A DNA stretch of 42,952 nt, taken from contig NZ_WEZG01000020.1 in NCBI RefSeq assembly GCF_009176975.1, forward strand, positions 1 through 42,952, given 5' to 3'. Below the pieces are notes generated by a model, which saw nothing but the letters and a program-made list of their open reading frames with translations, did no database searches and had not been told where the DNA came from. The stretch is from Aureimonas psammosilenae. Its GTDB lineage: Bacteria; Pseudomonadota; Alphaproteobacteria; Rhizobiales; Rhizobiaceae. Positions 16,601-24,523 of this stretch are shown here, piece by piece. The position numbers and the translations under genes were made by a program. Each line of letters begins with the position of its first letter. Position 1 is the stretch's first letter.

Positions 16601-17792
16601 CCTCGTCTGCCCCGCAAAGGGTCTGCAAGCCTTCCAGGACGGCCCGCACGACGTGCCGATCGTCCATGACGGCAGCGTTGCGGGTGAGGTCGTGGATAGC
16701 CTTTCCGGCCGCCTTGTCGATCTGGTCGCCCTCATCCTTGGCGCGCTCGGCGCGAAGGAGACGCCCTTCGGCGAGGGCGGACCTCATGAGGCTGTTGCCG
16801 TCCCATCCGAGTGTCTGAAGCTCGCGGTTCCACCGGGCTTCAAGCTCCTGCATCGTGACCGCCTTGTCCTTGTCGTCGCGGGTCTCGAAGCTCGCGACCT
16901 GGGCCTTGCCACGGGCGGACGCCGTGGTGAAACCTTCGGCCTTGGCGACGGCCTCGATCTCGGCGCGGCGCTTCGAAAACTGCTTCGTCACGGCGTCCGG
17001 GATGCCGGCGATTTCGAAGTTCCGCCCCTTCTGGACGACCTCCACTCCAAGCTCCTCCCGGAGCGTCTTCGCCAATTCGCATCGGTACAAACTGGAAATC
17101 GCGCCGCCGTAGAGTTTGAGCCGGCGGTTGTCGATCGCCCCCGTCGAACCGTCCTCGCGGACCCCAAGGTTGAGAATGACCGCGTGTGAATGAAGCTGCG
17201 GGTCCATGGCCCGCGACGTGAAATGCCGGAACGTCGCGGCGCTCGCCTCCTGCACGGGCTCCTCGAAATAGCTCTTCTTGCCCGTCAGCGGATCGCGCTT
17301 CGCCCTGTGCGCCGTCACCATGCCGGCGTCGAAGGCGAAGTTCAGGGCACGCTCCATGGCCTTGTCATGGGCGGCGAAGACGCGGGCGCGGGTGTCGTCG
17401 TCCACCACGGCGGCGAGGACGGAGACGGACTTCGGGGCGCCGATCTGAAGATCGAAACCGACCGACCGCTTGCCGTTTGCGGACGCCTTGGTGAGCGGTT
17501 CCTTCGTCACGGGATGACGCCCGGCGGCGAGGTCGCGGAAGTGCCGGTCGTTGACAGCCGTCCCGTTCTGACCGAACGGGGAAAGAGGGAGTAGGGAGGA
17601 AGAGGACTTGGGAAGGGAAGACGCTGCGCGGCGGGTCCACCACTTCCCCTCGCTCTCGGCCGCGCCGTTGTCGAGGTAGTAGGCTTCACGGTCGCGGCCC
17701 TGGTTGGGGTCCGGCCGCTTCGCGTCGGCCTGCGCCTGGGCCTTCTGCGCGAGGTAGTATTCAACCGACGTGATACGGGTGCAGTTGAACAC
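13680..17792 (-). CDS. MobF relaxase-helicase with C-terminal Toprim-like domain
   Basis: A 1370-residue protein that would nick oriT and unwind the transferred strand. A GTG start is chosen because MFNCTRITSVEYY matches relaxase N-termini and GAGGAG lies 8 bases upstream. Two tyrosine pairs (YY 12-13, YY 38-39) and the histidine cluster in DPQLHSHAVILN (H201, H203, with H190) mark the TrwC-type relaxase. A RecD-like helicase follows with Walker A GSAGSGKS (486-493) and ILDEAGM (558-564). The last third has a DUF3991-like block (LWAWTVSNDTSRKG) and a Toprim-like block (YVTESAIDTLS ... WHVGLDNDGKG), then a charged coiled tail. That tail makes it longer than TrwC (966 aa). Confidence 0.9.
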   Translation of the reverse strand: MFNCTRITSVEYYLAQKAQAQADAKRPDPNQGRDREAYYLDNGAAESEGKWWTRRAASSLPKSSSSLLPLSPFGQNGTAVNDRHFRDLAAGRHPVTKEPLTKASANGKRSVGFDLQIGAPKSVSVLAAVVDDDTRARVFAAHDKAMERALNFAFDAGMVTAHRAKRDPLTGKKSYFEEPVQEASAATFRHFTSRAMDPQLHSHAVILNLGVREDGSTGAIDNRRLKLYGGAISSLYRCELAKTLREELGVEVVQKGRNFEIAGIPDAVTKQFSKRRAEIEAVAKAEGFTTASARGKAQVASFETRDDKDKAVTMQELEARWNRELQTLGWDGNSLMRSALAEGRLLRAERAKDEGDQIDKAAGKAIHDLTRNAAVMDDRHVVRAVLEGLQTLCGADEALAAVDRLKASGLLVQIGELDGRPIYSTAEIIAAEKAMLQTVKARQGEREFVPEAAVRAAIARRPTIREDQAAAILHALNKDGVSVVEGSAGSGKSFSLGAVAEVARECGLEVWTVAPSWKATEVVRSDTQTADAYAKAVQGFVRQIADGKVKLTEKSVVILDEAGMVGTEDMAALVAATSAVGAKLIASGDTRQLQPVVAGAPLKAISRVVGSSRMTEITRQKSEWQKAASQDFADGETVRALEAYDKAGAVTVADDREEAIRALVDSYSRDRMERPEAARCVLSSWNVDVRSLNEQIRAAGKAAGWIEATDWTLPAIPRGGDDAQAIDLAAGDEVIFGETVELRGMTIRNSDLARVVGISGDPENPTLRLAFAKSADPIEVRWRELVGRREEGEPQAPRLQHASAMTVHASQGVTVDEAYVLNVRGMGQESTYVAMTRHRNAVKTFADGGRIVDEIAAKGGATIRQTKGGGTVLPEEEDDRAPVEVTAEEIKRRLFEESMKADLKQNATDFLPMHVILDTPAPVVVTVPRNETRPPVQSATVFKDATLAGRRPRLPTPSMQPTVSASPVTKLAERMAKRETAKTRYPVPVKSEPRSRVTDDERNQMVRTDLLAFAVDHLGGQLVERWSGGGAVRFGGKDGEKVGITQKGNLWAWTVSNDTSRKGVIWDLVQHVKGGSYGETLHWLRDRLKTWSPSATALPIVREQKPLEDATAPEKVRAGWMKLPSAGVPKFLTEERGIRREIVERFRSDIKADWTGEKASNRFGAAFAHRNPDGELVNYVRRGAPPIGKVDSFRANASGGTPTLFMAGDRSPKRIYVTESAIDTLSLYQHDDAPDGAMLVAPDGTPGRRALDAVAEIARRNPEAEWHVGLDNDGKGQEFANQVREAIRRGHVGAVVKDRPPEAQFKDWNGAIRGATAEQEKAAKAARAAQVEAERIEIERRAAEEERRRLAAERAATAPVPSVPSGPRMR

Positions 17793-17796
17793 GGGT

Positions 17797-18054
17797 TCAC
17801 TCCTCGTTTTCGGAACGGTAACGATCCACGACGTAATCGGCCAGATAGTTGATTTTGTCATGGACTGACGACGTATTCACGGACAGTTCACGAACCATTC
17901 GCGTTAGCGCCTCGATCTCGTTCGAGGGATCAAGGGCGCGGATCAAGGCTTGTTCAACAAACGTTGACGGATGGATTCGACGGAACTTCGCGGCCTCTTC
18001 GACGGCCGTCCACACCTCGTCGGGGATCGATATACGGGGGCGGACGGTCGCCAT
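17797..18054 (-). CDS. Ribbon-helix-helix relaxosome accessory protein
   Basis: An 85-residue protein: VRPRISIPDEVWTAVEEAAK (strand then helix) and RRIHPSTFVEQALIRAL fit an RHH fold, and the remaining residues form a helical tail. It ends 4 bases before the relaxase GTG, so the two are co-transcribed. In R388 the RHH protein TrwA sits next to oriT and helps the relaxase TrwC; the same role is inferred here from position and fold. It also probably represses its own promoter. Confidence 0.7.
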   Translation of the reverse strand: MATVRPRISIPDEVWTAVEEAAKFRRIHPSTFVEQALIRALDPSNEIEALTRMVRELSVNTSSVHDKINYLADYVVDRYRSENEE

Positions 18055-18331
18055 TCGACTTTCTCCTTACACGGTCGCAGGGACTAGGTTAGCATGACCC
18101 TGTTTCGGCCGATACGGCCACGTTTGGACACCTCAAACGCCTAGAAAACATGACACTGACGCGGAACGTGGACAGATATAGCCGTCGCAGGTGCGTCATG
18201 TGTCCTTCCATAAAATCATATATCGGCGTTATATGAAAATGCAATGCGGTTCCGAATAGACGTGAACGCATATTGAAAAAGCCGTGAACGTGTGTATATT
18301 CATCGTCAACGGCAACGGAACGGGGCGTGCG
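18055..18331. other. Candidate oriT and divergent promoter region
   Basis: A 277-base gene-free gap between the relaxase/RHH pair and the TraK-like gene, the position of oriT in R388-type plasmids. It contains short hairpins (GTTTG-N7-CAAAC near 18123-18141; GGCC-GATAC-GGCC near 18108-18120), an inverted pair GACGC/GCGTC flanking AGATATAGCC (18174-18183), and two direct copies of CGTGAACG 22 bp apart (18261-18268, 18283-18290), a spacing of two helical turns. The R388 nick region also contains ATAGCC, but the rest does not match, so the nick site is not assigned. Confidence 0.45.
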
Positions 18332-18763
18332 ATGGCTAGGAAACCCACGGAAACGCCGGGGGTAGACGACTTGGAAGGTCTCCGGTCGTTCCTCCGGGAA
18401 GAGGCGGACAAGACGCCGGCAAGTCGGCTCTCGGTCTATGAGCGCATCAGGCTGCTCTTGCCTGAAATCGACGCCCTCTTCGCGAAGCGTCGGACCCGCG
18501 CCGAAGTCTGCGAACTCCTGAACTCGCGGGGGTTCTCGATGAGCCTCGGGACGTTCTCGCAATATTACGCGAGGGCGAAACGCGAGAGTGAAGGCGAGCC
18601 GGACGGCGAACGGAAACCGACTGAAAAGAATCATGAACCGGCCGTGAACAATGAGGCGAACACGCCTTCAAGCCCGGCGGCGAACACGACGCCTTCAGGA
18701 GCGGGAACGAAACCGGAAGAGGCGCACACGCCCGACCTCCGGCCCCGTAACCGCGACATTTGA
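18332..18763 (+). CDS. TraK/StbA-like DNA-binding protein
   Basis: A 143-residue protein starting MARKPTETPGVDD; an in-frame ATG 16 codons earlier would overlap the CGTGAACG repeats and is less likely. The core YERIRLLLPEIDALF, RRTRAEVCELLNSRGFSM, SLGTFSQYYARAKR is the helix-turn-helix-like pattern of TraK/StbA-type proteins that bind repeats beside oriT. The C-terminus is a Pro/Asn/Thr/Glu-rich tail. It is the first gene of a three-gene operon with a ParA-like ATPase and a membrane protein. The assignment is by pattern and gene order. Confidence 0.65.
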   Translation: MARKPTETPGVDDLEGLRSFLREEADKTPASRLSVYERIRLLLPEIDALFAKRRTRAEVCELLNSRGFSMSLGTFSQYYARAKRESEGEPDGERKPTEKNHEPAVNNEANTPSSPAANTTPSGAGTKPEEAHTPDLRPRNRDI

Positions 18764-18791
18764 ATACGCATTGAACGAAAGGAAAACGAGA

Positions 18792-19616
18792 GTGGCAAAA
18801 GCGGCGAAAAACGGTGAAGGCATGAAGCGCGTCCTCCTGGTGACGAGCGAGAAGGGCGGCGTCGGCAAGACGCTCTGGACCTCCTCCTTCCTGACCCTGA
18901 CGCGGAACGAGGGCGTGAAGATCGCCGCCTTCGACGCGGACGGAAGCGTGGGCGGGCTCGCCCGGCTCTGCGCGACGAAGGACGCGGACGGCGAGGTTTC
19001 GGAACAGCAAGACCCGCTGGTGGGCGTCGGCTTCTACGCGGGCCGTTCGGATCGCGACAGCCTGCGCCTCATGACCTCGGCGGAAGAGGAATATCCCCTC
19101 GTCCTCCACGATCTCGCGGGCGGCTTCCTGACGCAGCTTATGAAGATGGTGGACGGCGGGAAGGGCCTGGAAGGCTTCCTCGAAACCTTCGCGGAACAGG
19201 GCTACCGCGTGACGTTCGTCCACATGATCTCGTCGGACATTGCCGCCGCGTCGTCGGTCGCGAACTACCTCAAGGCCACGGGCTCCAACGCGGACCACGT
19301 TTGCGTCGTCAACGAGCACTTCGGCGAGTTGGAAGCCGATTTCCCCTTCTGGTACGGCTTCACCGACGAGCAGGGCGAGGCCATGGGCGGCAAGACGCGG
19401 GCGGGTCTCCTGGGCCGCGAAGGCGCCGTCGAAATCAAGATGCCGGCGCTCGATCGCGTGACCTCCGTCAAACTCTCGGCCTTCGGCTTCCCGCCGGCCC
19501 GCGCCGACGAGTCCAAGTCGCTCCACGGCTACGAGAAGATGCGCGCCCGCAAGTTCGCGCAGAAGTTCGCGGCGTCGATCGCCCCGGCTCGCGCCCTCCT
19601 CGGCCTCCCGGCCTAA
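18792..19616 (+). CDS. ParA/MinD-type ATPase, TraL/StbB-like
   Basis: A 274-residue cytoplasmic protein from a GTG start preceded by AAAGGAAAACGAGA. The deviant Walker A EKGGVGKT lies at residues 20-27, and LVLHDLAGG fits the switch region. Length and neighbours (TraK-like before, membrane protein after) match TraL of IncP plasmids or StbB of R388, ATPases linked to transfer and plasmid stability rather than classical ParA-ParB partition. No ParB gene is adjacent. Codon use is very GC-rich, unlike the AT-rich ParA gene at 33489-34490, so the two have different origins. Confidence 0.75.
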   Translation: MAKAAKNGEGMKRVLLVTSEKGGVGKTLWTSSFLTLTRNEGVKIAAFDADGSVGGLARLCATKDADGEVSEQQDPLVGVGFYAGRSDRDSLRLMTSAEEEYPLVLHDLAGGFLTQLMKMVDGGKGLEGFLETFAEQGYRVTFVHMISSDIAAASSVANYLKATGSNADHVCVVNEHFGELEADFPFWYGFTDEQGEAMGGKTRAGLLGREGAVEIKMPALDRVTSVKLSAFGFPPARADESKSLHGYEKMRARKFAQKFAASIAPARALLGLPA

Positions 19617-19679
19617 CCCACGAAAAAAACCGGCGGCGGGGAGCCCTCCCCGCCCCTCCTCCTGCTGCGCGAGGTCGCC

Positions 19680-20528
19680 ATGAAACCCGAGGTAAAGACG
19701 CTATTCGACAAGGCCGCCGAAACCCTTCAGATCACGCCGGAAACCCGCGATACGCGGTGGCGGATGCTGCGGGATTTGAACCTGACGGCGAACGACGAAC
19801 TCCTGATTTCCCTCGTGGCGTCGGGCCGGATGGAGGAGCTTGTGGCGCAATTCGCCCGCTCGGCCTCCTCGATCGACGCACTTCCCGAAACCGTCGCGGC
19901 GGCGGTGCGGAAGGCGGCCAAGGAAGCGGTCGGCCCCGTGGCGGCCGCCGCGACGAGACAGGTCGAAGCCGTCCAGGCGAAGGCGGTCGCGGACCTCGGC
20001 CCCGCCATCGCGGAAGCGGCCACGAACTTTTTCGAGGCAGAAACGATGCGCCGGAGGAAGGCCGAAAGCGCCTTCGGGGCGATGTTCGCCCTCCTTCTGG
20101 CGGCCATCTTTGCCTTCGGCGGATATTGGGTCGGCACGATCCGAAGCGCCGAGGTCACGTCGCAAGCCGCCGCTCTTGCCCTCCGTCCGGACTTCCCGAC
20201 GATCTGGAAGCTTGCACAAGGCAACTCGGACCTCGCTACGGCGATCGGCACTTACTGCGCGTCCGGCTCCGGCCGCGTGGTCGTCACTGCCGACAACCTC
20301 CGCAACTGCGCGGTCTCGCTTTGGATCGACGGCAAGGGGATGGTCATCCCGCCGACGACGAACCGAAATTATCCCTTGGCCTCGATATGGGCGGCGGGCT
20401 CGACGTGGCTTAATGGCTTCCGCCCCCTGACGATCCTGGGCATGGGCCTCGCCGCCGGGCTCTTCCTCCCGGTCCTTGTACGGTGGGTCCGTACTGGCCG
20501 TCAGAAAAAGCCGGCCTATCTGAAGTGA
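19680..20528 (+). CDS. Membrane protein of the TraKLM/StbABC-like operon
   Basis: A 282-residue protein with GCGAGG seven bases before its ATG. The N-terminal half is cytoplasmic and helical (DLNLTANDELLISLVASG, then AAAVRKAAKEAVGPVAAAAT). Two membrane helices follow (SAFGAMFALLLAAIFAFGGY, about residues 129-148, and LTILGMGLAAGLFLPVLV, about 252-269) with a probable periplasmic domain between them holding two Cys (TYCASGSG, LRNCAVSL). Its place as third gene resembles TraM of RP4 or StbC of R388; sequence homology is not claimed. Confidence 0.6.
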   Translation: MKPEVKTLFDKAAETLQITPETRDTRWRMLRDLNLTANDELLISLVASGRMEELVAQFARSASSIDALPETVAAAVRKAAKEAVGPVAAAATRQVEAVQAKAVADLGPAIAEAATNFFEAETMRRRKAESAFGAMFALLLAAIFAFGGYWVGTIRSAEVTSQAAALALRPDFPTIWKLAQGNSDLATAIGTYCASGSGRVVVTADNLRNCAVSLWIDGKGMVIPPTTNRNYPLASIWAAGSTWLNGFRPLTILGMGLAAGLFLPVLVRWVRTGRQKKPAYLK

Positions 20529-20614
20529 GGAACGGGTTCGCCCCTCGGGGCGGGTAGCCCATAGTCATATTCGACAACGGCCTTCTGCGTCGCCTTCGCC
20601 TCTCGGGGCGGGTT

Positions 20615-21124
20615 TCAGGCGACACGCCTTCCAAAGAGCCGGTCCAAAAGACCGGCTCTTGGCGTTTCAGGAGCCTCGTTCGCCGGAGCCGGCGCGACGG
20701 GTGCCGGCGGCGGCGGAAGGAGCGCGGTCGCTATCTTGGCTTGGTCGTGCCACCGATCCCGGTCTCGCTCGACCGCTTCGCGACGGTCGCGCTCGGCTTC
20801 GAGAAGACGTTCCAGCGCCTTCACCCGCTCTTCCAAGACCATCGTCGCAAGCTGACGACGGGCTTCCTCGGCGGCGTCGATCCGAAGGGTGGCGTCTCGT
20901 TCCTCGCGACCGTCGTCGTCGTCGGTCTCGACCGTCTCGCCCTTCTGGACCTTCTCCAGCCGTTCGGGCTGCACGTCGTAGACTCGCGAGAGTTCGGCCG
21001 GGTCGATCGCATAGGAGCCGTCGTCGTTCCTGGTCGCGGAAAGGCGCCCCGACGAGACGGCGCGGGCAATCGTCGTTTTTCCCACGCCGGCCACCTTGGC
21101 GGCCTGTCCGAGCGAAAGCATCAT
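20615..21124 (-). CDS. HTH DNA-binding protein with coiled coil
   Basis: A 169-residue protein. MLSLGQAAKVAGVGKTTIAR plus SSGRLSATRNDDGSYAIDPAELSRVY is a MerR/excisionase-type winged helix-turn-helix; a coiled coil (RVKALERLLEAERDRREAVE) and a Pro/Ala linker lead to a short conserved-looking tail LLDRLFGRR. AGGGGG lies 6 bases before the ATG. Proteins of this architecture are widespread on alphaproteobacterial plasmids, often near replication or maintenance genes; a role in replication control or partition is inferred. A strong hairpin (AGAGCCGGTC/GACCGGCTCT, 20634-20657) lies within the last codons. Confidence 0.65.
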   Translation of the reverse strand: MMLSLGQAAKVAGVGKTTIARAVSSGRLSATRNDDGSYAIDPAELSRVYDVQPERLEKVQKGETVETDDDDGREERDATLRIDAAEEARRQLATMVLEERVKALERLLEAERDRREAVERDRDRWHDQAKIATALLPPPPAPVAPAPANEAPETPRAGLLDRLFGRRVA

Positions 21125-21220
21125 CTGAAACCCCCTGCCCGTCCCTCCGGGTCGCGTGTCGTTCCATGCCCCGTTTCGGGCGACTGTCACGCAAGGTCGC
21201 AGGATAGGCTTGACCGGACC

Positions 21221-23797
21221 TTAAGCGAGGCTGACGACGCCCCCGCCGGGGTCGTGCCGTCTCGCGGCATCCTGGACGGGTCGCGTCCCGTACTGCGACA
21301 ACGGCGGACGACGGGTCTCGGGCGGAATACGCCACCAGATGACCTCGCCGGCCTCCTCGATCTCGTCCAGGTAAGCGTCCAGTTCCACCGCCGCGTCCAA
21401 GGCGGCCACAGGGGCCTCCAGGGCGTCCGGAAGCGCGCCGAGTATGACGACGCCATATGCGGCCGGAAGCTTCTCCCTTAGCCTCTGGGCGACCGTCTCG
21501 GGGGTATCGTCATGGAGGAGGAGCATCGATCCCTGCCTTCCTCGCCTATTCCCTTCCATCCGCCATTCGACCCTCACGCTACCGGTGAAAGTGTGACAGG
21601 ACCGATAGAAGTCTGAATCGGCTTCGTCACACTTTCGCGTCCGCCGCGAAGCGGCCTGACGCACGGCGGCCGACGACGCGAAAAGCGCCGGATAGGCGGC
21701 GGCTACGTCGCAAGCGAGGTCGGGGACGAATCCGGCAAGCTCCATCTCCCGCCACCGGTCGGGAATGACCTCGGCCCACGTCGTCAACGTGTCCGGTTGC
21801 ACATCCAGCGGGACATTCGTCAGCACGAGGATTTCGAGAGGGTTCGACCGGTCGCGCCACACGGGGCGCGGCCGGGCGATCGACTGCGCCACCTCGCCTT
21901 CCCTGATCTGGCGAAGGAGCGCGTCAACGCGGGGGTCCGGGTGGTGCGAGACTGAGACGGTCGCGCACGACCCGTCCTTGGCCTTCACGAGCACGTCCCG
22001 GCGGGGCAAGCGGCGCTCGCCCTTCTCGTCTGCCTGGACGGCGACGATCTCCGTCTCGCTCCTGTAGTGAAGGGCGCGGGCGATCCTCTCTAGCGCGTCC
22101 AGCGTGGGTTCCTGGCGACCGGCGACGACGGCCGACGTGACGTGTTTCCAACCGTCCTTGCCCCGGATCGCGCCGAAGTGCGCGGCCTGGAAGGGGGCGT
22201 CGAAGTCCTTCGGGCCTTCGCCCTGGAACGCCCTGCCCTTCTCCCTCCAAGCTTCCTCCACTGCCATGTGAGTGACGATCAACGGTCGGAAGTCGGGGCA
22301 GTCGTCGTCTCTCCAATGCTTCTCGAAAAGCGCATCGACGCGCTCCATGTCGCGATCTGCGACGTGCCTCATGAGAAGGTGAAGCCGATCGACGTTCGAC
22401 GGATCGGAAAGGCGGGTCTTTCCGCCGGTCCTGTCCGTCACCTGACGGACGGTCACGGCCTCGGACCATTCGGCGGCGATCTCCACGACCTCCAGGCCGG
22501 GGAAGAACCGCTCGACGGCCGACACGTTCGCGTTGGCATCGAGCATGAGGACCGGGACGCTCTGGAAACGCGCGTCGGCCGTGAAGTCCATGACGACGAG
22601 GTTGGCGAGGTTGCCGGCCTCGTCCACGGCGCCGTTGACGACGGCGACGGACATAAGCTCGCCCTGCCTGGACGTGCCAAGCTCATGTCCGACGAGGGTC
22701 CAGAAGCGCGCAAGCGCGAAGGCTTCCTTCTGCACGGCCCTTTCCAGGGCCGCCGTCTGAAGCTCCTCCGACATGCCCGGATGGATCACTGGCTTGCCGA
22801 GGTGGGTATACTCGACGCCGGCCGCAAACCGGCAATCGCCGGGGGAAAGGTGCTCTGCGCGGAAGTCGGAAAGGCGGACCTGTCGGCCCTCCTTCTCCGC
22901 ACGATCGAGCGCGTTCACCGCCTTGCGGTGAACCTGTTCGAATTCGATCGTGTCCTTCCGGTGCCGCGCCGCCGCGTCGTCGGGGCTCTCGCCCTTCCTG
23001 GGCTCATAGGTCCGATGCTTGGCGTTCGGGAGCCTGAGCATCCGGAACCGATCGACCGGCACCTTTGACGACCGGTCCAAGGTCGCGGTGAAGCCTTCAT
23101 CGATTATCACGAGGTCGATTTTGCCGGCCCGGAGATATTCGAGGGGCAAGGTGAGGTGAGCATGGGTGCCGACGATGAGGCCGCCGCGCACGTCGCGAAG
23201 CTCCTCCTCCAGGCGCATCGATCCGCACTGGTCTTTGAACGGGCACACGTTGCCGAGGCCGTCGTCGCAAAGCGATTTCCGGACGGACTGGCCGATCTGC
23301 GCGACCCTCTTTGCAAGCCCTGCCTTCAGGCACATGGCCGATCCTGGACGCTCCGGATCGGGCTGTTCACGACCGCGAAGGACGTGGACGGGTTCCACGC
23401 CGGCATTGCGAGCGACGGCCGCGAGGTCGTCGGAAAGCCGGACTTCCGGCGTGAGATAGAGGATCGTCCATCCTGCGTCCGTCAAAGGACGGACAAGCTC
23501 GCGCATGGATTTCGTGGATTTTCCGAGACTGGCTTCGCCTCTGACGAGGAGTCTCGGGGGGGTGGCGCCCCGTACCGCGTGACCTTCAACCGTACCGATC
23601 TCGGAGGTCTCGTCGTCGCCTTCCTGGGCGTCGTCGCCTTGCGCTTTCGCGAGGTCTCGATCGGACCTCCAGGAACGCGACCGGTCGCGGAACGAAGCGA
23701 GGGTTTCGGCTAGCCGCCCCGAGGCGATTTCGCGAGGAAATCTCGTCGGATAGACATGGACGGAGGGGGTGTTAGGCCCCTGCGATATTGGGTCCAT
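21221..23797 (-). CDS. SF2-type helicase with Fe-S-like cysteine set, candidate replication protein
   Basis: About 858 residues from MDPISQGPNTPS (an ATG 16 codons upstream is also possible). Walker A GEASLGKST (about residues 87-95) and Walker B VIIDEGF (about 230-236) flank four cysteines in the order C-x20-C-x7-C-x5-C (KSLCDDGLGNVCPFKDQC), the position of the Fe-S cluster in XPD/DinG helicases. Later helicase-like motifs include LMLDANAN, HFGAIRGKDGWKHV and a Q-x2-R-x-RP segment (AQSIARPRP). No RepA, RepC or RepB-type initiator is recognisable elsewhere, so this is the best candidate for a replication helicase. The biochemical role is inferred. Confidence 0.6.
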   Translation of the reverse strand: MDPISQGPNTPSVHVYPTRFPREIASGRLAETLASFRDRSRSWRSDRDLAKAQGDDAQEGDDETSEIGTVEGHAVRGATPPRLLVRGEASLGKSTKSMRELVRPLTDAGWTILYLTPEVRLSDDLAAVARNAGVEPVHVLRGREQPDPERPGSAMCLKAGLAKRVAQIGQSVRKSLCDDGLGNVCPFKDQCGSMRLEEELRDVRGGLIVGTHAHLTLPLEYLRAGKIDLVIIDEGFTATLDRSSKVPVDRFRMLRLPNAKHRTYEPRKGESPDDAAARHRKDTIEFEQVHRKAVNALDRAEKEGRQVRLSDFRAEHLSPGDCRFAAGVEYTHLGKPVIHPGMSEELQTAALERAVQKEAFALARFWTLVGHELGTSRQGELMSVAVVNGAVDEAGNLANLVVMDFTADARFQSVPVLMLDANANVSAVERFFPGLEVVEIAAEWSEAVTVRQVTDRTGGKTRLSDPSNVDRLHLLMRHVADRDMERVDALFEKHWRDDDCPDFRPLIVTHMAVEEAWREKGRAFQGEGPKDFDAPFQAAHFGAIRGKDGWKHVTSAVVAGRQEPTLDALERIARALHYRSETEIVAVQADEKGERRLPRRDVLVKAKDGSCATVSVSHHPDPRVDALLRQIREGEVAQSIARPRPVWRDRSNPLEILVLTNVPLDVQPDTLTTWAEVIPDRWREMELAGFVPDLACDVAAAYPALFASSAAVRQAASRRTRKCDEADSDFYRSCHTFTGSVRVEWRMEGNRRGRQGSMLLLHDDTPETVAQRLREKLPAAYGVVILGALPDALEAPVAALDAAVELDAYLDEIEEAGEVIWWRIPPETRRPPLSQYGTRPVQDAARRHDPGGGVVSLA

Positions 23798-24094
23798 ATT
23801 AAATGCCCTAAAACAGGGCTGTCGATCGGGCGGAACTCTTGCCAAGGAAGCCCAAAGGGCATACCTTCGGCGTTGCAGGGGATCGGGTATCGCGATTACC
23901 AGTCGCGATGCTCTTTCCCAATGCTCAGAGCCGTCTTACAGCTTCCACTATAGACGTTTCCGATCCCCTGTTTCCCTCAGTGAACCGGTCGTCCGCCGCC
24001 CCGATCCGAGCGGCAAGAGAGACGTTAACCCGATTCCCACCATTCTGCAAATTGCGGTCTGACGGCTTGCGGATCGCAAGCCTCGGGCAAGTTT
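23798..24094. promoter_or_regulatory. Gene-free region with nested inverted repeats
   Basis: No gene is seen. An 11-bp perfect inverted repeat CAGGGGATCGG/CCGATCCCCTG (23876-23886 and 23960-23970) encloses a second one, ATCGCGA/TCGCGAT (23889-23895 and 23903-23909). It lies just upstream of the helicase gene. It could be a folded leader RNA, an origin element or a binding site; no iterons or DnaA boxes were recognised. Confidence 0.4.
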
Positions 24095-24523
24095 TCAGGA
24101 CCGCCTTTTGTCGGTCTCGTCGGCCAACTGGCGCAGGGCGGCGCCGATCTGCGGGCGGGTCCAGCCCTTGGCGATCGCGTCGTCAATTACGGCGGTGAGC
24201 GAGGTCCGCATGGCTTCGATCGGGTCCGCCTCGACCTCCGGGAGGGCCACGGAACGGCTCTCCAGAAGGTTCAGATACGCCAGCACGTAGGGCGGCGTCA
24301 TCGTCGTGCGCCAGCGCGGAAGCGTGGTGAAGGATATGCCCATCTTGGCCGCGAAGCCCTTCAGGTTCAGTCCCATCCTTTCGAGCCGCGCCTTCATGTC
24401 GTCGTAGACCGCTACCGGATCGGTGCTGTCGAAAGCTTCTGCCATTGGCGGTGTCCAGTGATTCACTTGACCCGGCATAGACGATTTGCGGTCGATTTGT
24501 CCCGAATCGAAAACGTGGCTCAT
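24095..24523 (-). CDS. Putative HTH regulator
   Basis: A 142-residue protein whose ATG overlaps the stop of the upstream gene (ATGA); GAGAAGG eight bases upstream supports this start. Residues about 45-85 (MKARLERMGLNLKGFAAKMG, then ISFTTLPRWR) look like a helix-turn-helix of the XRE/repressor kind. The C-terminal part is a helical region (SLTAVIDDAIAKGWTRPQIG). It is the last gene of a minus-strand operon beginning at 25881 and could control that operon or the neighbouring helicase gene. The family assignment is tentative. Confidence 0.5.
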   Translation of the reverse strand: MSHVFDSGQIDRKSSMPGQVNHWTPPMAEAFDSTDPVAVYDDMKARLERMGLNLKGFAAKMGISFTTLPRWRTTMTPPYVLAYLNLLESRSVALPEVEADPIEAMRTSLTAVIDDAIAKGWTRPQIGAALRQLADETDKRRS

